From Allonocardiopsis opalescens (lineage in GTDB: Bacteria > Actinomycetota > Actinomycetes > Streptosporangiales > Streptosporangiaceae): a DNA stretch of 64,000 bases. Every line of letters begins with the position of its first letter. Positions within the stretch are counted from its first letter, which is position 1. Below are positions 54,689 through 63,900 of the stretch, piece by piece. The stretch lies in assembly GCF_003002095.1 (NCBI RefSeq), contig NZ_PVZC01000009.1, positions 124,001 through 188,000 on the forward strand, read 5' to 3'. The notes under the pieces were generated by a model, which saw nothing but the letters and a program-made list of their open reading frames with translations, had not been told where the DNA came from and ran no database searches. A program made the position numbers and the translations under genes.

Positions 54689-55009
54689 TTACGGGCCGTC
54701 GCCGGGGGTGTCGAGGTGGCGCTGTCGCTGGAGTCGCCACCGCTTCACCAGCAGGTACAACCGGTGCGCGAACACCGCTGGGACGGTGGCGAACAAGATC
54801 AATCGGATGACCTCGTAGCCGGGGAACTCACCGATCAGGTTGCGGATGCTCACCCACACCAGCACGGCGGCCAGCGACGCCATGAAGCTCATGACGTGCC
54901 GCCCGGCCTCGGACTCCCACCAGCGCGCAGTCAGGCCGTGCCAGATCACGCAGGCCAGGGCGAGGACGGTGGTGGTGTGCACGAGCAGGTCACCGGCCAG
55001 GTGGAGCAT
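54689..55009 (-). CDS. phage membrane protein
   Basis: This encodes 106 residues. ATG 55009 is chosen because GGGAGG is 7 bases upstream; GTG 55018 would leave no room. Three hydrophobic segments are seen (about 3-23, 36-56, 67-85), and the end is basic and polar. It overlaps the previous gene by 20 bases. A role in lysis or membrane interaction is possible. Confidence 0.6.
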   Translation of the reverse strand: MLHLAGDLLVHTTTVLALACVIWHGLTARWWESEAGRHVMSFMASLAAVLVWVSIRNLIGEFPGYEVIRLILFATVPAVFAHRLYLLVKRWRLQRQRHLDTPGDGP

Positions 55010-55226
55010 CGGGGTCACCTCCCAGCAGCCAGTCGCTGAAGCCGTTCTGCTCTCGGATGCGGCGGAGCCGGTGGCCCACCGCGCCCATGGCGCGGCTGAT
55101 CTGCTCCACCTCCCCGGCCTGCTGCTCGGCGGCGCGCAGCGCCTCCTCGGAGCGGGCGATGGCGTCGCGGTCGGGGCAGTGCCGGCGCCGTCGCCGCCAG
55201 GGGATGATCCGGTTCAGCCACGTCAT
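54990..55226 (-). CDS. small basic coiled-coil phage protein
   Basis: This encodes 78 residues. A basic start (IIPWRRRRRHC) is followed by one long helix with Glu and Ala and by RRIREQNGFSDWLLGG. It overlaps the upstream gene as ATGA (55223-55226). Similar short helical proteins (DUF7620-like) occur near lysis genes of actinophages. Confidence 0.6.
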   Translation of the reverse strand: MTWLNRIIPWRRRRRHCPDRDAIARSEEALRAAEQQAGEVEQISRAMGAVGHRLRRIREQNGFSDWLLGGDPDAPPGR

Positions 55227-55543
55227 GGGGAGTCACCGGCCCTGCTCGACGTCTGCTGCTGGCGGGCCTCGGTGAGGATCGCCTCGACGGTGCGCATGGT
55301 CTCCAGCACGGCCCGCATCGACTCCACCAGGTTGGCGTGGGTCTCTTCGGCCGTCTTCCACGCCTTCTCGTAGTTGGCGGCCCGCTCCTGCACCTCGGCG
55401 ATCCGGGCGTCGCGGTCGGCTCGCACGTCGTTGAGGGTGCGGCGCGGCACCAGCCACCCCATGAGCACGAGCAAAACGCCGATGCCGACCAGGCCGACGA
55501 GGCCGCCATCAGCCCACGTCAGCCCGATTCCGGGGATCGTCAT
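55223..55543 (-). CDS. phage membrane-anchored coiled-coil protein
   Basis: This encodes 106 residues from ATG 55543; TTG 55615 is an upstream alternative, and neither has a clear site. One TM segment (about 9-30) precedes a long charged helix (VQERAANYEKAWKTAEETH) that should form a coiled coil. The layout is like that of spanin or holin-associated proteins, but this is inference. Confidence 0.55.
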   Translation of the reverse strand: MTIPGIGLTWADGGLVGLVGIGVLLVLMGWLVPRRTLNDVRADRDARIAEVQERAANYEKAWKTAEETHANLVESMRAVLETMRTVEAILTEARQQQTSSRAGDSP

Positions 55544-55637
55544 CGCGAGCACGGCTGCTCTCTCATGGGTGGCACCTCCAGGGGCGGGTGGCGGGGGCGG
55601 GTCGGTCTCGGTCAAGGACGGTCTTCTCTAGATCAGG

Positions 55638-55796
55638 TCACCCGTCGTAGGGCGGGTCGGGCGGGTACTCGGGGGGAACCACCGGCTCCTCGGGGATCTC
55701 GGGCGGGTCCACGGGTGGCTGTGCGGGCGGCGGTGGAGGCGGGGGGGCGATGTCGTCGTTCAGTTCGGGCGGTGGGGTTCCGGGCTGCTCGGTCAC
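55638..55796 (-). CDS. 52-residue Pro-rich phage protein
   Basis: This gene starts at GTG 55796 with AGGAGG 5 bases upstream and follows the tail gene by 8 bases. The chain is an acidic Pro-rich peptide (PPPPPPPAQPPVDPPEIPEE) with no folded domain. It may be a spacer or a tail-tip addition. Confidence 0.65.
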   Translation of the reverse strand: MTEQPGTPPPELNDDIAPPPPPPPAQPPVDPPEIPEEPVVPPEYPPDPPYDG

Positions 55797-55804
55797 GGTG
55801 CCTC

Positions 55805-57796
55805 CTACATGAGGGGTTCGACGGTGATCGCGTTGTCCAGGGCGGTGTCGATCCATAGATCACCGCCCGTGCTCGTCCAGGTCTGAGCGGGCGACGACAC
55901 AGCGGAGCCGCTGGTGCGCCACTGGGGGGTGAGGGTGTAGTCCGCATTGGCCGCCACGCCGAGGTAGACCACAGCGGTGGTCTGGATGCTGCTGCCGGTC
56001 CCGGTGCCGGTCGACCGGATCAGGGCGCACCGGGTGAGCGACGCCGCCATGGTCGAGCCGCCCGACAACCGGAATCCCAGCGCCAAACTGGACGTGTCGG
56101 TGTATTTGTTGATCGCGCAGAACGCGAGGACGATTCGAACGCGGCCGCTGTCGCCGGTCGTGAATGTCAGCGCCGGGAACTGGGGGCCCGTGAAGTCGTT
56201 CCAGGCGCCGTTGCTGGGGCTCGCGGCGGTCGGCTGGGACACCAGCTCCGTCCGCGTGTACTGGTGGCGCGGCGCATTGACGCTCAGGTTGTCGGCGAGC
56301 CGCACCCGCCCCAGCGTGGCCGTGTCGGCGGACCCGTCGGCGAGGATCTGCCCGTTGAGGTCGTAGTCGCGGGCGTAGCCCACCATCCGGGTATAGGCGC
56401 GGCCGTCGGTGGCACCCTCCATGAACAGCCCGGACCGCAGCCCCGCCCCGGCGCCGGACACCGACGCGGGAGACTGCAGGAACCAGGCGGGCACGTCGGT
56501 GCCGGTGCGCCGCAGCGCGAACAGGCTGCCGTAGTCGGCGGCGGGGTTGCCCAGGGTGGAGGGCGGGGTGGTCATCTCCACCACCGAGTAGGTGCCGTCG
56601 GCGCGCAGCCGCATACCCGCGCCGCTGCCGGCCTGGTACACGGTGATCACCTCGTCGGCGGTGGCCACGGTGTCGCAGCGGGGCGCGGTCAGGTCCGCGA
56701 CCGCCGAGCGCACGGCCAGGAAAGCCTGCGTCGGGTCGGCGCGTCCGGCCACCGCGGGGATGTTGCCGCCGGCGTTGTCGGAGTTCAGCACGAAGCTGAC
56801 GTGACTGGGAGCGGCGATGAAGCCGGCGGCCGGAGCGTTGGGGTCGCCGGAGTCGGAGAACGCCGAGAACTCCGCCTGCAGCTCGGCCGCGCGGATCTGC
56901 GCGCGGGAGTTGTTGGCGGCGGTGACCATCGAGTACACGGCGTCGCCGGACGCCTCGGTGACGCCGGTCGCGCCGGGCGCCTGCCCGACCTGCATGCTGG
57001 ATCCGCTGATGGTGCTGCCGGTGATGTCGCCGGAGAAGACCGCGTTGCCCGCACTGTCGATGGCGAAGATCAGCTCGTCGCTGGCGTTGTAGCCGCGCAG
57101 CCCGCCCGCGTCGAGCTCCACGCGGGCGCCGCCGGGGATGCCCGCGAGGATGGTGGTGGCCAGCACCAGCAGCGCTTCGAGCTTGTCGGCGGTCACCGAT
57201 CCGGCGGCCAGGTGTGCGGTGGTCACCGACCCGGCCACCAGGTCGGGGCCCTCCACCTGCAGCGGGGTGGCCGACGCCGGCGCGCTGGGGGTGCCGGTGA
57301 CGCCGCCGGTGGTGACCGGGACGAGGACGACGTGGTGCTCGGTGTAGGGGAGCCGGACGACGGGGAGGGTGCCGCCGCCGCGGCGGATCGTCCCGGCGAA
57401 GGTGCCGGGGGCGGGGGTGAAGCCGGGCGTGGTGGACACGTGCACGTTGATGTGGTCGAAGTCGGCGGGGATCACCGCGTCGGCGCCCGCCCCGTCGACG
57501 AGGCGCCCGTCCCAGGCGACGCGCAGGCCGCCGATAGAGGGGGTGAGGACCGGGGCGGAGGGCGCGGGCGGCGCCTCGCCGCCCTCGGTGACCAGCGCCA
57601 CCGACCCGTCGGGCTGCCAGCCGATGCGCATCCGCGTCGCGCCGTCGGCGTCGCGGACCTCCAGGGCGCCGGTGTCGATGCTGGAACGGCCGATCTGGGG
57701 GGTGCGCTGGCCGCGGACCAGCTGGTTGATCGTGCGCTGCTGGTCGCGGATCAGCCGGGTGAGGCCGCTGATCGCCCGCTTGGTCTCGGTGTCCAC
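55805..57796 (-). CDS. phage minor tail protein (fibre or tip)
   Basis: This encodes 663 residues from GTG 57796, immediately after the previous stop. An N-terminal helix (ISGLTRLIRDQQRTINQLVR) is followed by a fibronectin-like region (about 75-170). A repetitive beta/helix-like part resembles tail-fibre collars (VAGSVTTAHLAAGSVTADKLE, DSAGNAVFSGDITGSTISGS). The C-terminal part is a beta-rich domain that may bind the host. The order fits a tail tip or fibre. Confidence 0.8.
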   Translation of the reverse strand: MDTETKRAISGLTRLIRDQQRTINQLVRGQRTPQIGRSSIDTGALEVRDADGATRMRIGWQPDGSVALVTEGGEAPPAPSAPVLTPSIGGLRVAWDGRLVDGAGADAVIPADFDHINVHVSTTPGFTPAPGTFAGTIRRGGGTLPVVRLPYTEHHVVLVPVTTGGVTGTPSAPASATPLQVEGPDLVAGSVTTAHLAAGSVTADKLEALLVLATTILAGIPGGARVELDAGGLRGYNASDELIFAIDSAGNAVFSGDITGSTISGSSMQVGQAPGATGVTEASGDAVYSMVTAANNSRAQIRAAELQAEFSAFSDSGDPNAPAAGFIAAPSHVSFVLNSDNAGGNIPAVAGRADPTQAFLAVRSAVADLTAPRCDTVATADEVITVYQAGSGAGMRLRADGTYSVVEMTTPPSTLGNPAADYGSLFALRRTGTDVPAWFLQSPASVSGAGAGLRSGLFMEGATDGRAYTRMVGYARDYDLNGQILADGSADTATLGRVRLADNLSVNAPRHQYTRTELVSQPTAASPSNGAWNDFTGPQFPALTFTTGDSGRVRIVLAFCAINKYTDTSSLALGFRLSGGSTMAASLTRCALIRSTGTGTGSSIQTTAVVYLGVAANADYTLTPQWRTSGSAVSSPAQTWTSTGGDLWIDTALDNAITVEPLM

Positions 57797-59056
57797 CTAG
57801 GTTCCTCCGCCGGAGTAGTCGAAGCCGTCGCTGCGCGAGCAGGTGACGGTGATGCGGGCGCTGCCGGGCTCGTAGTCGAAGCCGGTGATGCGCACCCGGA
57901 TGGCCGTGGCGCGCCGCCACCCGGTGCGGGTGCGCACCAGCACGTCGTCGCCGGGCGCGAAGCTGCCGATGGGGGCGTGGGGGTGGGAGGCGTCGACGGT
58001 GAAGCCGGTGATGTCGGTGAGGGTGCTGCGGCGCATCAGCTCCTGGGTGGCGGCGGCGCGCAGCGCGGACGCCGAGGTGATGTCGGAGCGTTCGATGGTC
58101 ACGGCGCGGCGCAGCCGCCCATCGGGCACGCTGGCCGTCTGCACGAGCTGCTTGGAGCCTTCGCCGGCGCCGCGGGCGACGACGACGTTGGCGTAGTCGG
58201 CGCCGTCGCGGTCCACCGTGACGACCTCGGTGACGTTCTCGCCCTCGACGAACCGCAGGGCGGGGCGGTACGCGCCCAGGCGGGGGTAGCCGAAGTCCAG
58301 GCGCAGCGCCACGCCACCCTTGCCGTCGGGGCCCGAGCCGTCCCAGGCGTAGTGCTCGCGGTAGTCGAACGGCACCGTCCGGGCGAGCTCGTCGACGGTG
58401 CCGCCGATGTCGACGTTGTCCCAGTGGGCCAACTCGTAGCGCCAGTACACGATCTTGCCGGAGGCCGCGGCGGGCTTGGTGTCGGAGTTGGTCCACACCT
58501 TGTTGATGGGGATCTCCGGCTCCACCTCGTTGGCGGGCGGGTTCGGCTCGGCCTCGGTGGGCAGGCGGCGGGCGTTGAACCAGGAGCCCAGCCGGAACGG
58601 GGTGGTGGTGGCCTCGTAGGTGACGCCGAGGTCGCCGTTGGGTTGCGCCTGCAGGTGGTCCCACAGGGCGCGGACGACGGTGAGGGGGTCGACGCCGTTG
58701 CCGGTGGTGCCGGCCACCGAGCCGCCCCAGGTGTGGGTGCTCATCAGCGGCTGCCCGGCGGCGTGGCCGGTGAACCCGGTGGCGGTGATCTCCATGGTGG
58801 GGCCGGTGGCGGGGGCGGCGGTGACGATGCCGCCGCCGCGCACCACCCCGTCGGCCTCGGCGAGGATGAGGGTGGAGTGCTCCTGGATGAGGGGTTCGCC
58901 GTCGGCGTCGAGCAGGTCGGCCCGGTCGGGGTCCAGGGTGGCGGTGAGCCGGTAGGGGCCGGAGACGGCCGGGGACAGCCGCACGTCGCGCAGGGGCAGG
59001 CCGCGGCTGATCCAGGTGCGGTCGGGCAGCCGCAGCGCGTGGTACCGCCACGTCAT
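57797..59056 (-). CDS. phage minor tail protein (tail-tip, Tal-like)
   Basis: This encodes 419 residues. It starts as ATGA overlapping the upstream stop. The pattern (MTWRYHALRLPDRTWISRG, then TATLDPDRADLLDADGEPLI and VVARGAGEGSKQLV) matches the family of minor tail proteins of actinophages that act at the tail tip, like siphovirus endopeptidase/Tal-type proteins. The exact activity is unknown. Confidence 0.75.
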   Translation of the reverse strand: MTWRYHALRLPDRTWISRGLPLRDVRLSPAVSGPYRLTATLDPDRADLLDADGEPLIQEHSTLILAEADGVVRGGGIVTAAPATGPTMEITATGFTGHAAGQPLMSTHTWGGSVAGTTGNGVDPLTVVRALWDHLQAQPNGDLGVTYEATTTPFRLGSWFNARRLPTEAEPNPPANEVEPEIPINKVWTNSDTKPAAASGKIVYWRYELAHWDNVDIGGTVDELARTVPFDYREHYAWDGSGPDGKGGVALRLDFGYPRLGAYRPALRFVEGENVTEVVTVDRDGADYANVVVARGAGEGSKQLVQTASVPDGRLRRAVTIERSDITSASALRAAATQELMRRSTLTDITGFTVDASHPHAPIGSFAPGDDVLVRTRTGWRRATAIRVRITGFDYEPGSARITVTCSRSDGFDYSGGGT

Positions 59057-60039
59057 GCGAGGTCCAGCACGGGCACCTCGTTGAAGGTGATCTCCACGGC
59101 GCCGACCGCCCACTCGTCGAAGCCGAGCCGCCCGTCGAATCCGGCGGTGCCGCGGGCTTGCATCGCCAGGGCGGCCGACACGCCGCGGAAGACGGCGGGG
59201 ATGTCGATGGTGTCGGCGAAGAACAGGGTGGTGCGGTACCCGTTGGTGGGGCTGGTCTGGTTGACGTTGTAGGCGGTGGCCTGGGTCAGCAGCTCGTCGG
59301 AGCCGTTGTAGAACCGCACCCGGACCTGGCCGCGCGCGTCGTTGCCGCCGCCGGTGCCGCCGGTGGGCCCCAGCAGGGTCTGGCCCCAGGTGGCGCGGAT
59401 CTGCGCCTGGGTGGCCCACGCCGGGATCGGCACCCGCGCCCCGGCCAGGCTCCACGGGCTGTTGGGCCAGTTCTCGAAGGCCGCGGTGACGTCGCCGGCG
59501 TAGTCGATGGGGGTCATACCGCGCTGGATGCGGGTGAGCGAGGCGGTGCGGGGGGCGAGCATCCGCCGCAGGTCGGTGATCATGCCCTGGGTGATGGTGG
59601 CGGTGGAGGCGGGCCAGTCGATGCGGGCGAGCGGGATCGCGGAGTTCGCCGCCAGGTAGCTGGCGGGCACCTCCTGGGCGTCGGCGGCCACCCCCTGGAT
59701 GATGTGGACCTCGATCGGGTCGGCGGGGTTCGCGGCGACCCGGGCGACGACCATGTCGGAGCGGCCGCCCCCCGACCCGGTGCCGGCGACGCCGGTCACC
59801 TCGTGGTCGCCGATGTTCAGCCCGTAGTAGGAGCCCTCCCAGGCGCTGAGCCGCCCCAGGATCGCCGCGGCGCCGTCGGTCACCCGGAACCCGGCGCCGG
59901 GCACCTCCAGGGCCAGCACCTGCAGGTCGCCCGGCTCGATGATGCCCTCGGCGCCGCGGGTGGCCGACTGGTACTGGCGGCGCAGCAGGATGCCGTTGAT
60001 GGGGCCGCCGTCGACGAACGCCGCGTTCTGGAACGTCAC
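59053..60039 (-). CDS. phage minor tail protein
   Basis: This encodes 328 residues from GTG 60039, with GAGGAG upstream. The first part (FVDGGPINGILLRRQYQSATRG) and middle (DHEVTGVAGTGSGGGRSDMVVARV) resemble tail proteins upstream of lysis genes in actinophages. Beta-rich composition, no TM. It overlaps the next gene as ATGA and follows the Dit-like gene by 9 bases. Confidence 0.75.
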   Translation of the reverse strand: MTFQNAAFVDGGPINGILLRRQYQSATRGAEGIIEPGDLQVLALEVPGAGFRVTDGAAAILGRLSAWEGSYYGLNIGDHEVTGVAGTGSGGGRSDMVVARVAANPADPIEVHIIQGVAADAQEVPASYLAANSAIPLARIDWPASTATITQGMITDLRRMLAPRTASLTRIQRGMTPIDYAGDVTAAFENWPNSPWSLAGARVPIPAWATQAQIRATWGQTLLGPTGGTGGGNDARGQVRVRFYNGSDELLTQATAYNVNQTSPTNGYRTTLFFADTIDIPAVFRGVSAALAMQARGTAGFDGRLGFDEWAVGAVEITFNEVPVLDLA

Positions 60040-60048
60040 AGGGTCTCC

Positions 60049-60930
60049 TCAGGGGGTGGATCGGGCGTCGCGCCAGGCGATGGTGCAGCGGGCGTCCCCG
60101 GTCAGGTCCTGGCCGCGGAAGACGACCTCGGTGGAGCCGGGCGGCAGGGCGAAGTCGGCGAGGTCGGGGCCGGTCAGCGTCCCGGCGAGGCTGGCGCCGT
60201 CGTTGCGGAGCGCGGTGCGCGCCCAGGGGCGGGTGTCGACGGTGGCGGTCTGGTCGAACGCCAGCGTGGTGGTGAGCTGCAGGGTGGTCCCGGTGGCGGC
60301 GAGGCGCACCCCGGGGTTGGTGACCGGCCCCAAGAAGGTGATGATCGGCCAGGCGGGCGCGTCGCCGGTGTTGGTGAGGAACGTGGTGTCGGAGTCGCCC
60401 AGGTCGGTGAGGACCGCCGGGAGGGTGAAGGGCAGGATCAGGCCCTCGCCGATGGCCGGGAGCAGGTCCAGGGTGACCTGGTGTTCGGTGTCGGAGTAGA
60501 AGGCGGCGTCGGCGGTCTCGAAGCTCGCGGTGAGCGCGACGGTGCCCCGGTCCAGCAGCGCGGTGGACACCGGGTCCAGCCGGCGGGGTCGCCCGTAGAC
60601 GACCACGGTGTCCATCCCGTGGTCGCGGATGCGCAGCGCGGTCACCGCGCGGGGGCTCAGCCGCACCTGGGGGGCGTTCCACGCGGCGGCGAAGGCGTTC
60701 CACGCCGCCCGCGCGGTCGCGCCGTCCTCGCGGTCCACCGCCAGGGTGAACGCCAGGGAGCGGCCGCCGGCGTAGTCGTAGCCGAACACCCGGCCGTCAC
60801 CGCCGGGGACGGGTGTGTCCCCGGCGGTGATGTCGGCGCCGCCGATGGTGAAGTCGGGGACGATGACGCCCTGGCCGGCGCCGAAGACCAGGCCGCCGAT
60901 CTCCCACTGGCCCTCCAGCAGCTCAGCCAT
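60049..60930 (-). CDS. phage distal tail (Dit)-like protein
   Basis: This encodes 293 residues. It overlaps the tape-measure gene by 8 bases. The N-terminal half has the Dit-like strands (WEIGGLVFGAGQGVIVPDF and GRSLAFTLAVDREDGATARA). The C-terminal half has LTNTGDAPAWPIITFLGP, typical of the siphovirus tail family. It would link the tube to the tip. Confidence 0.8.
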   Translation of the reverse strand: MAELLEGQWEIGGLVFGAGQGVIVPDFTIGGADITAGDTPVPGGDGRVFGYDYAGGRSLAFTLAVDREDGATARAAWNAFAAAWNAPQVRLSPRAVTALRIRDHGMDTVVVYGRPRRLDPVSTALLDRGTVALTASFETADAAFYSDTEHQVTLDLLPAIGEGLILPFTLPAVLTDLGDSDTTFLTNTGDAPAWPIITFLGPVTNPGVRLAATGTTLQLTTTLAFDQTATVDTRPWARTALRNDGASLAGTLTGPDLADFALPPGSTEVVFRGQDLTGDARCTIAWRDARSTP

Positions 60931-63900
60931 CGCCGTACTTCCCGGCGGTGGCCATCCGGTGGACCTCGTACTCCAGTTCGCGGAACGCGGTGCGCACGGT
61001 GGCCTCCCCGTTGTGCAGGTGCAGCTCGGCGGAGACGGCCGGGGCGGGGGCGGCGCCGCGCGACAGCGCGGCCAGGGCCTGGCGCTGGGCGGCCGACAGT
61101 TCCACCGGGGCGGCGGTGGCCGCCATGATGCCGTTCAGGGAGCCGGAGTTCAGGGCCTCCAGCAGCCCGGCGTTCTCCCGGGCCGCTCGGGCGTTGACGA
61201 CGAACTCGCCGTCGGCGCCCAGCAGCAGGTTCCGGTCCCCGGACAGGCCCCGGATCCACCCGCCGGTGCTGTAGCCGCGCAGGCTGCGCACCAGGGGGGT
61301 GTCGCGGTCGTGCGGGTCCTGGCGGGCGATGCGCCCCAGCAGCGCCCGGGTGACCAGGCCGCCCTGGGCCAGGCCCGACCAGAACGGCCGGAAGATCGCG
61401 CCGCCGCGCCGGTTGGAGATGCGGACGTTGTCGCCCTCGTTGCCGCCGATCCGCGAGGAGGGGCCGGTGACGAGGTTGACGTGGCGGGTGCCGTACACCG
61501 CGACGTCGCCCGGCTGCCGCGCCGATTCGGGGACCTGCCGCATCCCGGAGGTGTAGTAGTCGCCCGTCCACGCCGTCCTGGCCGCGCGCCCCAGGGACCC
61601 CGACGCGCCCGCCTGAGCGAACAGCCAGGAGATGAACATGGCGCACCACGGCGCGCCGTTCATGCCGAACCAGCTGGTGATGGCGTTGCGGTTGGAGCCG
61701 CCGGGCACCTCGGGGTAGCGGCCCACGCTGGCGGCGGCCAGCCGCACCACGTCCCCTGCCTGGCCGCGGGTGCCGGTGATGACCGGGCCCGCGCCGCCGC
61801 CGAAGAAGGAGGTGAGGCCGGTGACGAAGTCGCGCACCTGGGTGTTGGCGAGACCCACCAGGTCGTAGGGGACGCCGGGCAGCCCCTCGGTGCCGAAGGC
61901 GCGGGTCGCCTCCCGCATGGGGCGGAACACGGTGTCCACGGCGCCGCCGAAGTCGCCGGTGAACACGTCCACCGCGATGTCGCGCACGAAGGTGGCGACC
62001 GCCGACAGGATGTCGCCGACCGGCGGCGCGACGTCGCCGATGCCCAGCCAGCCGCCGCGGGCGAACGCGCCGCCGCCGCTGCCCGCCGCGAGGGAGGGCG
62101 CCGTGCCGGTCGGACCGGCCTGGAACGCGTCCAGTGGCCGGCCCATCATCGCGGCCCGGTTCACCGCCAGCAGCCGGGCCCGCTCGTAGGGGTCGCGCAT
62201 CGCCTCCGACACGTAGACGCCCTCGCCGCGGCGCATCGGCACCAGCTGGTCGTCGCCCTGCCGCCAGGTGGAGAAGCCGGGCAGGATGCCGCCGCGGGCG
62301 AACCCGGCCGGCAGCCGCACCGTGGGCAGCGGGTCGGCGCCGACCAGGTCGGCGACCTTGTCCCACATCGGGACGATGCCGCGGTTGTACACGGTGTTGA
62401 CCAGGAACCGCACCGGGACCTTGGCGGCGTCGCGGATGGCGTTCCAGGCGGTGCCGATGTGGTCGCGCGCCGTCTGGAAGGCCCGCCACAGGGTGCGGAC
62501 CGCGTCGCGCACCAGGTTGAAGGTGGGGCGGATGGTGGTGGTCCAGGCGGTGCGCACCGCCGAGGAGATGCCCTGGAACACCGGCACCACCACGTTGCGC
62601 CACAGGAACCGGAAGACGGGGATCAGTACGTCCTGGATGAAGCCCCACACCAGCCGGAACGTGGGCCGGATGATGGTGGTCCACGCCCAGCCGATGACCG
62701 CGGCGATCCCCCGGAAGACGGGCACCGCCACGTGCCGCCACAGGAACAGGGCGATGGGGATGAGGAAGTCGGTGATGTAGCTGGTGAACGCCATCAGCGC
62801 GGGCTGGATCAGGTTGGTCCACGCCCACTGGGCGACCCGCCCGATCTCCCGGAAGGCGGGGGCGGCGTAGTCCTGCCAGAACTCGCGGATGGCGGGGATG
62901 ATGTCCTCGCGCAGCGCCGCGCCGAGCGCGTCGAAGATCGGCGACAGCACGTTGAGCCACACCCACTGCGCGCCGGCCTGGATGGCCTCCCAGGCGGCGG
63001 TGGCGGCGGCCCGGAACCCGTCGAAGGTGTTCCACGCCCACACCACCCCGGCGACCAGGGCGGCGATGCCCGCCACCACCAGGCCGATGGGGTTGGCGAT
63101 GGAGGCGATGGCGGCGCCGATCGCCACCGCCTTGATCGCGAGGATCACCGCGCCGATGCCCACCGCGATCGCGGTGATCGCCTCGGGCGGGACGGCGGCG
63201 ATGAGGTCCAGAAGCCCGGTGGCCAGGGTGAGGACCACCCCGCCCAGCGGGGCCAGCCCCCGCAGCAGCCCCGCGGCGGCCGGCCCCAGGGAGTCGAAGA
63301 AGTCCATCACCTGCGGCGCGATCTCGGCGACGTAGCCCATGAACTCGGCGAACACCGCCGACTCGCCCAATCCGGCGCCCCAGTCGGCGAAGGCGGCCGC
63401 GGTGTCCTCGACGAAGGCGAGGACCGCCGGGGCGTAGGGGATGAAGGCGTTGAAGATCCCCGCGAAGCCGGTCGCGATGGATCCGGTGGCGCGGCCGAAG
63501 GCGAGGATCGCCGGGCCGGTCAGCTCCTCCGTCCCCTCCCGGAAGGCCACCCAGGCCGGGGAGCGGGCGCCTGCCTCCAGGTCGTCCAGCAGGGTGGACA
63601 CCGCGTCGGCGGCGGCCACCACGAACGGGGTGGCCAGTCCGAGGCTGCCGCGGATCAGGTCGATGCCCTGGGAGAACAGCGGCAGCACCGTCGGTTCCAG
63701 TTCGCGCTGCCAGGCGCCGAACTCGCCGGCCAGGCCCTGCCAGTCGGACATGAGGGTGCGCGCGGCCGGGGACAGCTCGGCCAGCGCCATCCCGTAGCGC
63801 TGGGTGGCGGCCGAGGCGGCGCCGGCGGACGCGGCCTGGGCCTGCTGCTGCAGCCGCAGCATCTGCACCTGGTCGCGGGCGGCGGCGACCTGGCGGGCGC

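Noticed and set aside
56264-59272. Plus-strand frame of 1,002 codons
   Set aside because: It is the antisense of the tail genes, and its low-complexity Gly/Val/Ala/Arg composition is not protein-like.
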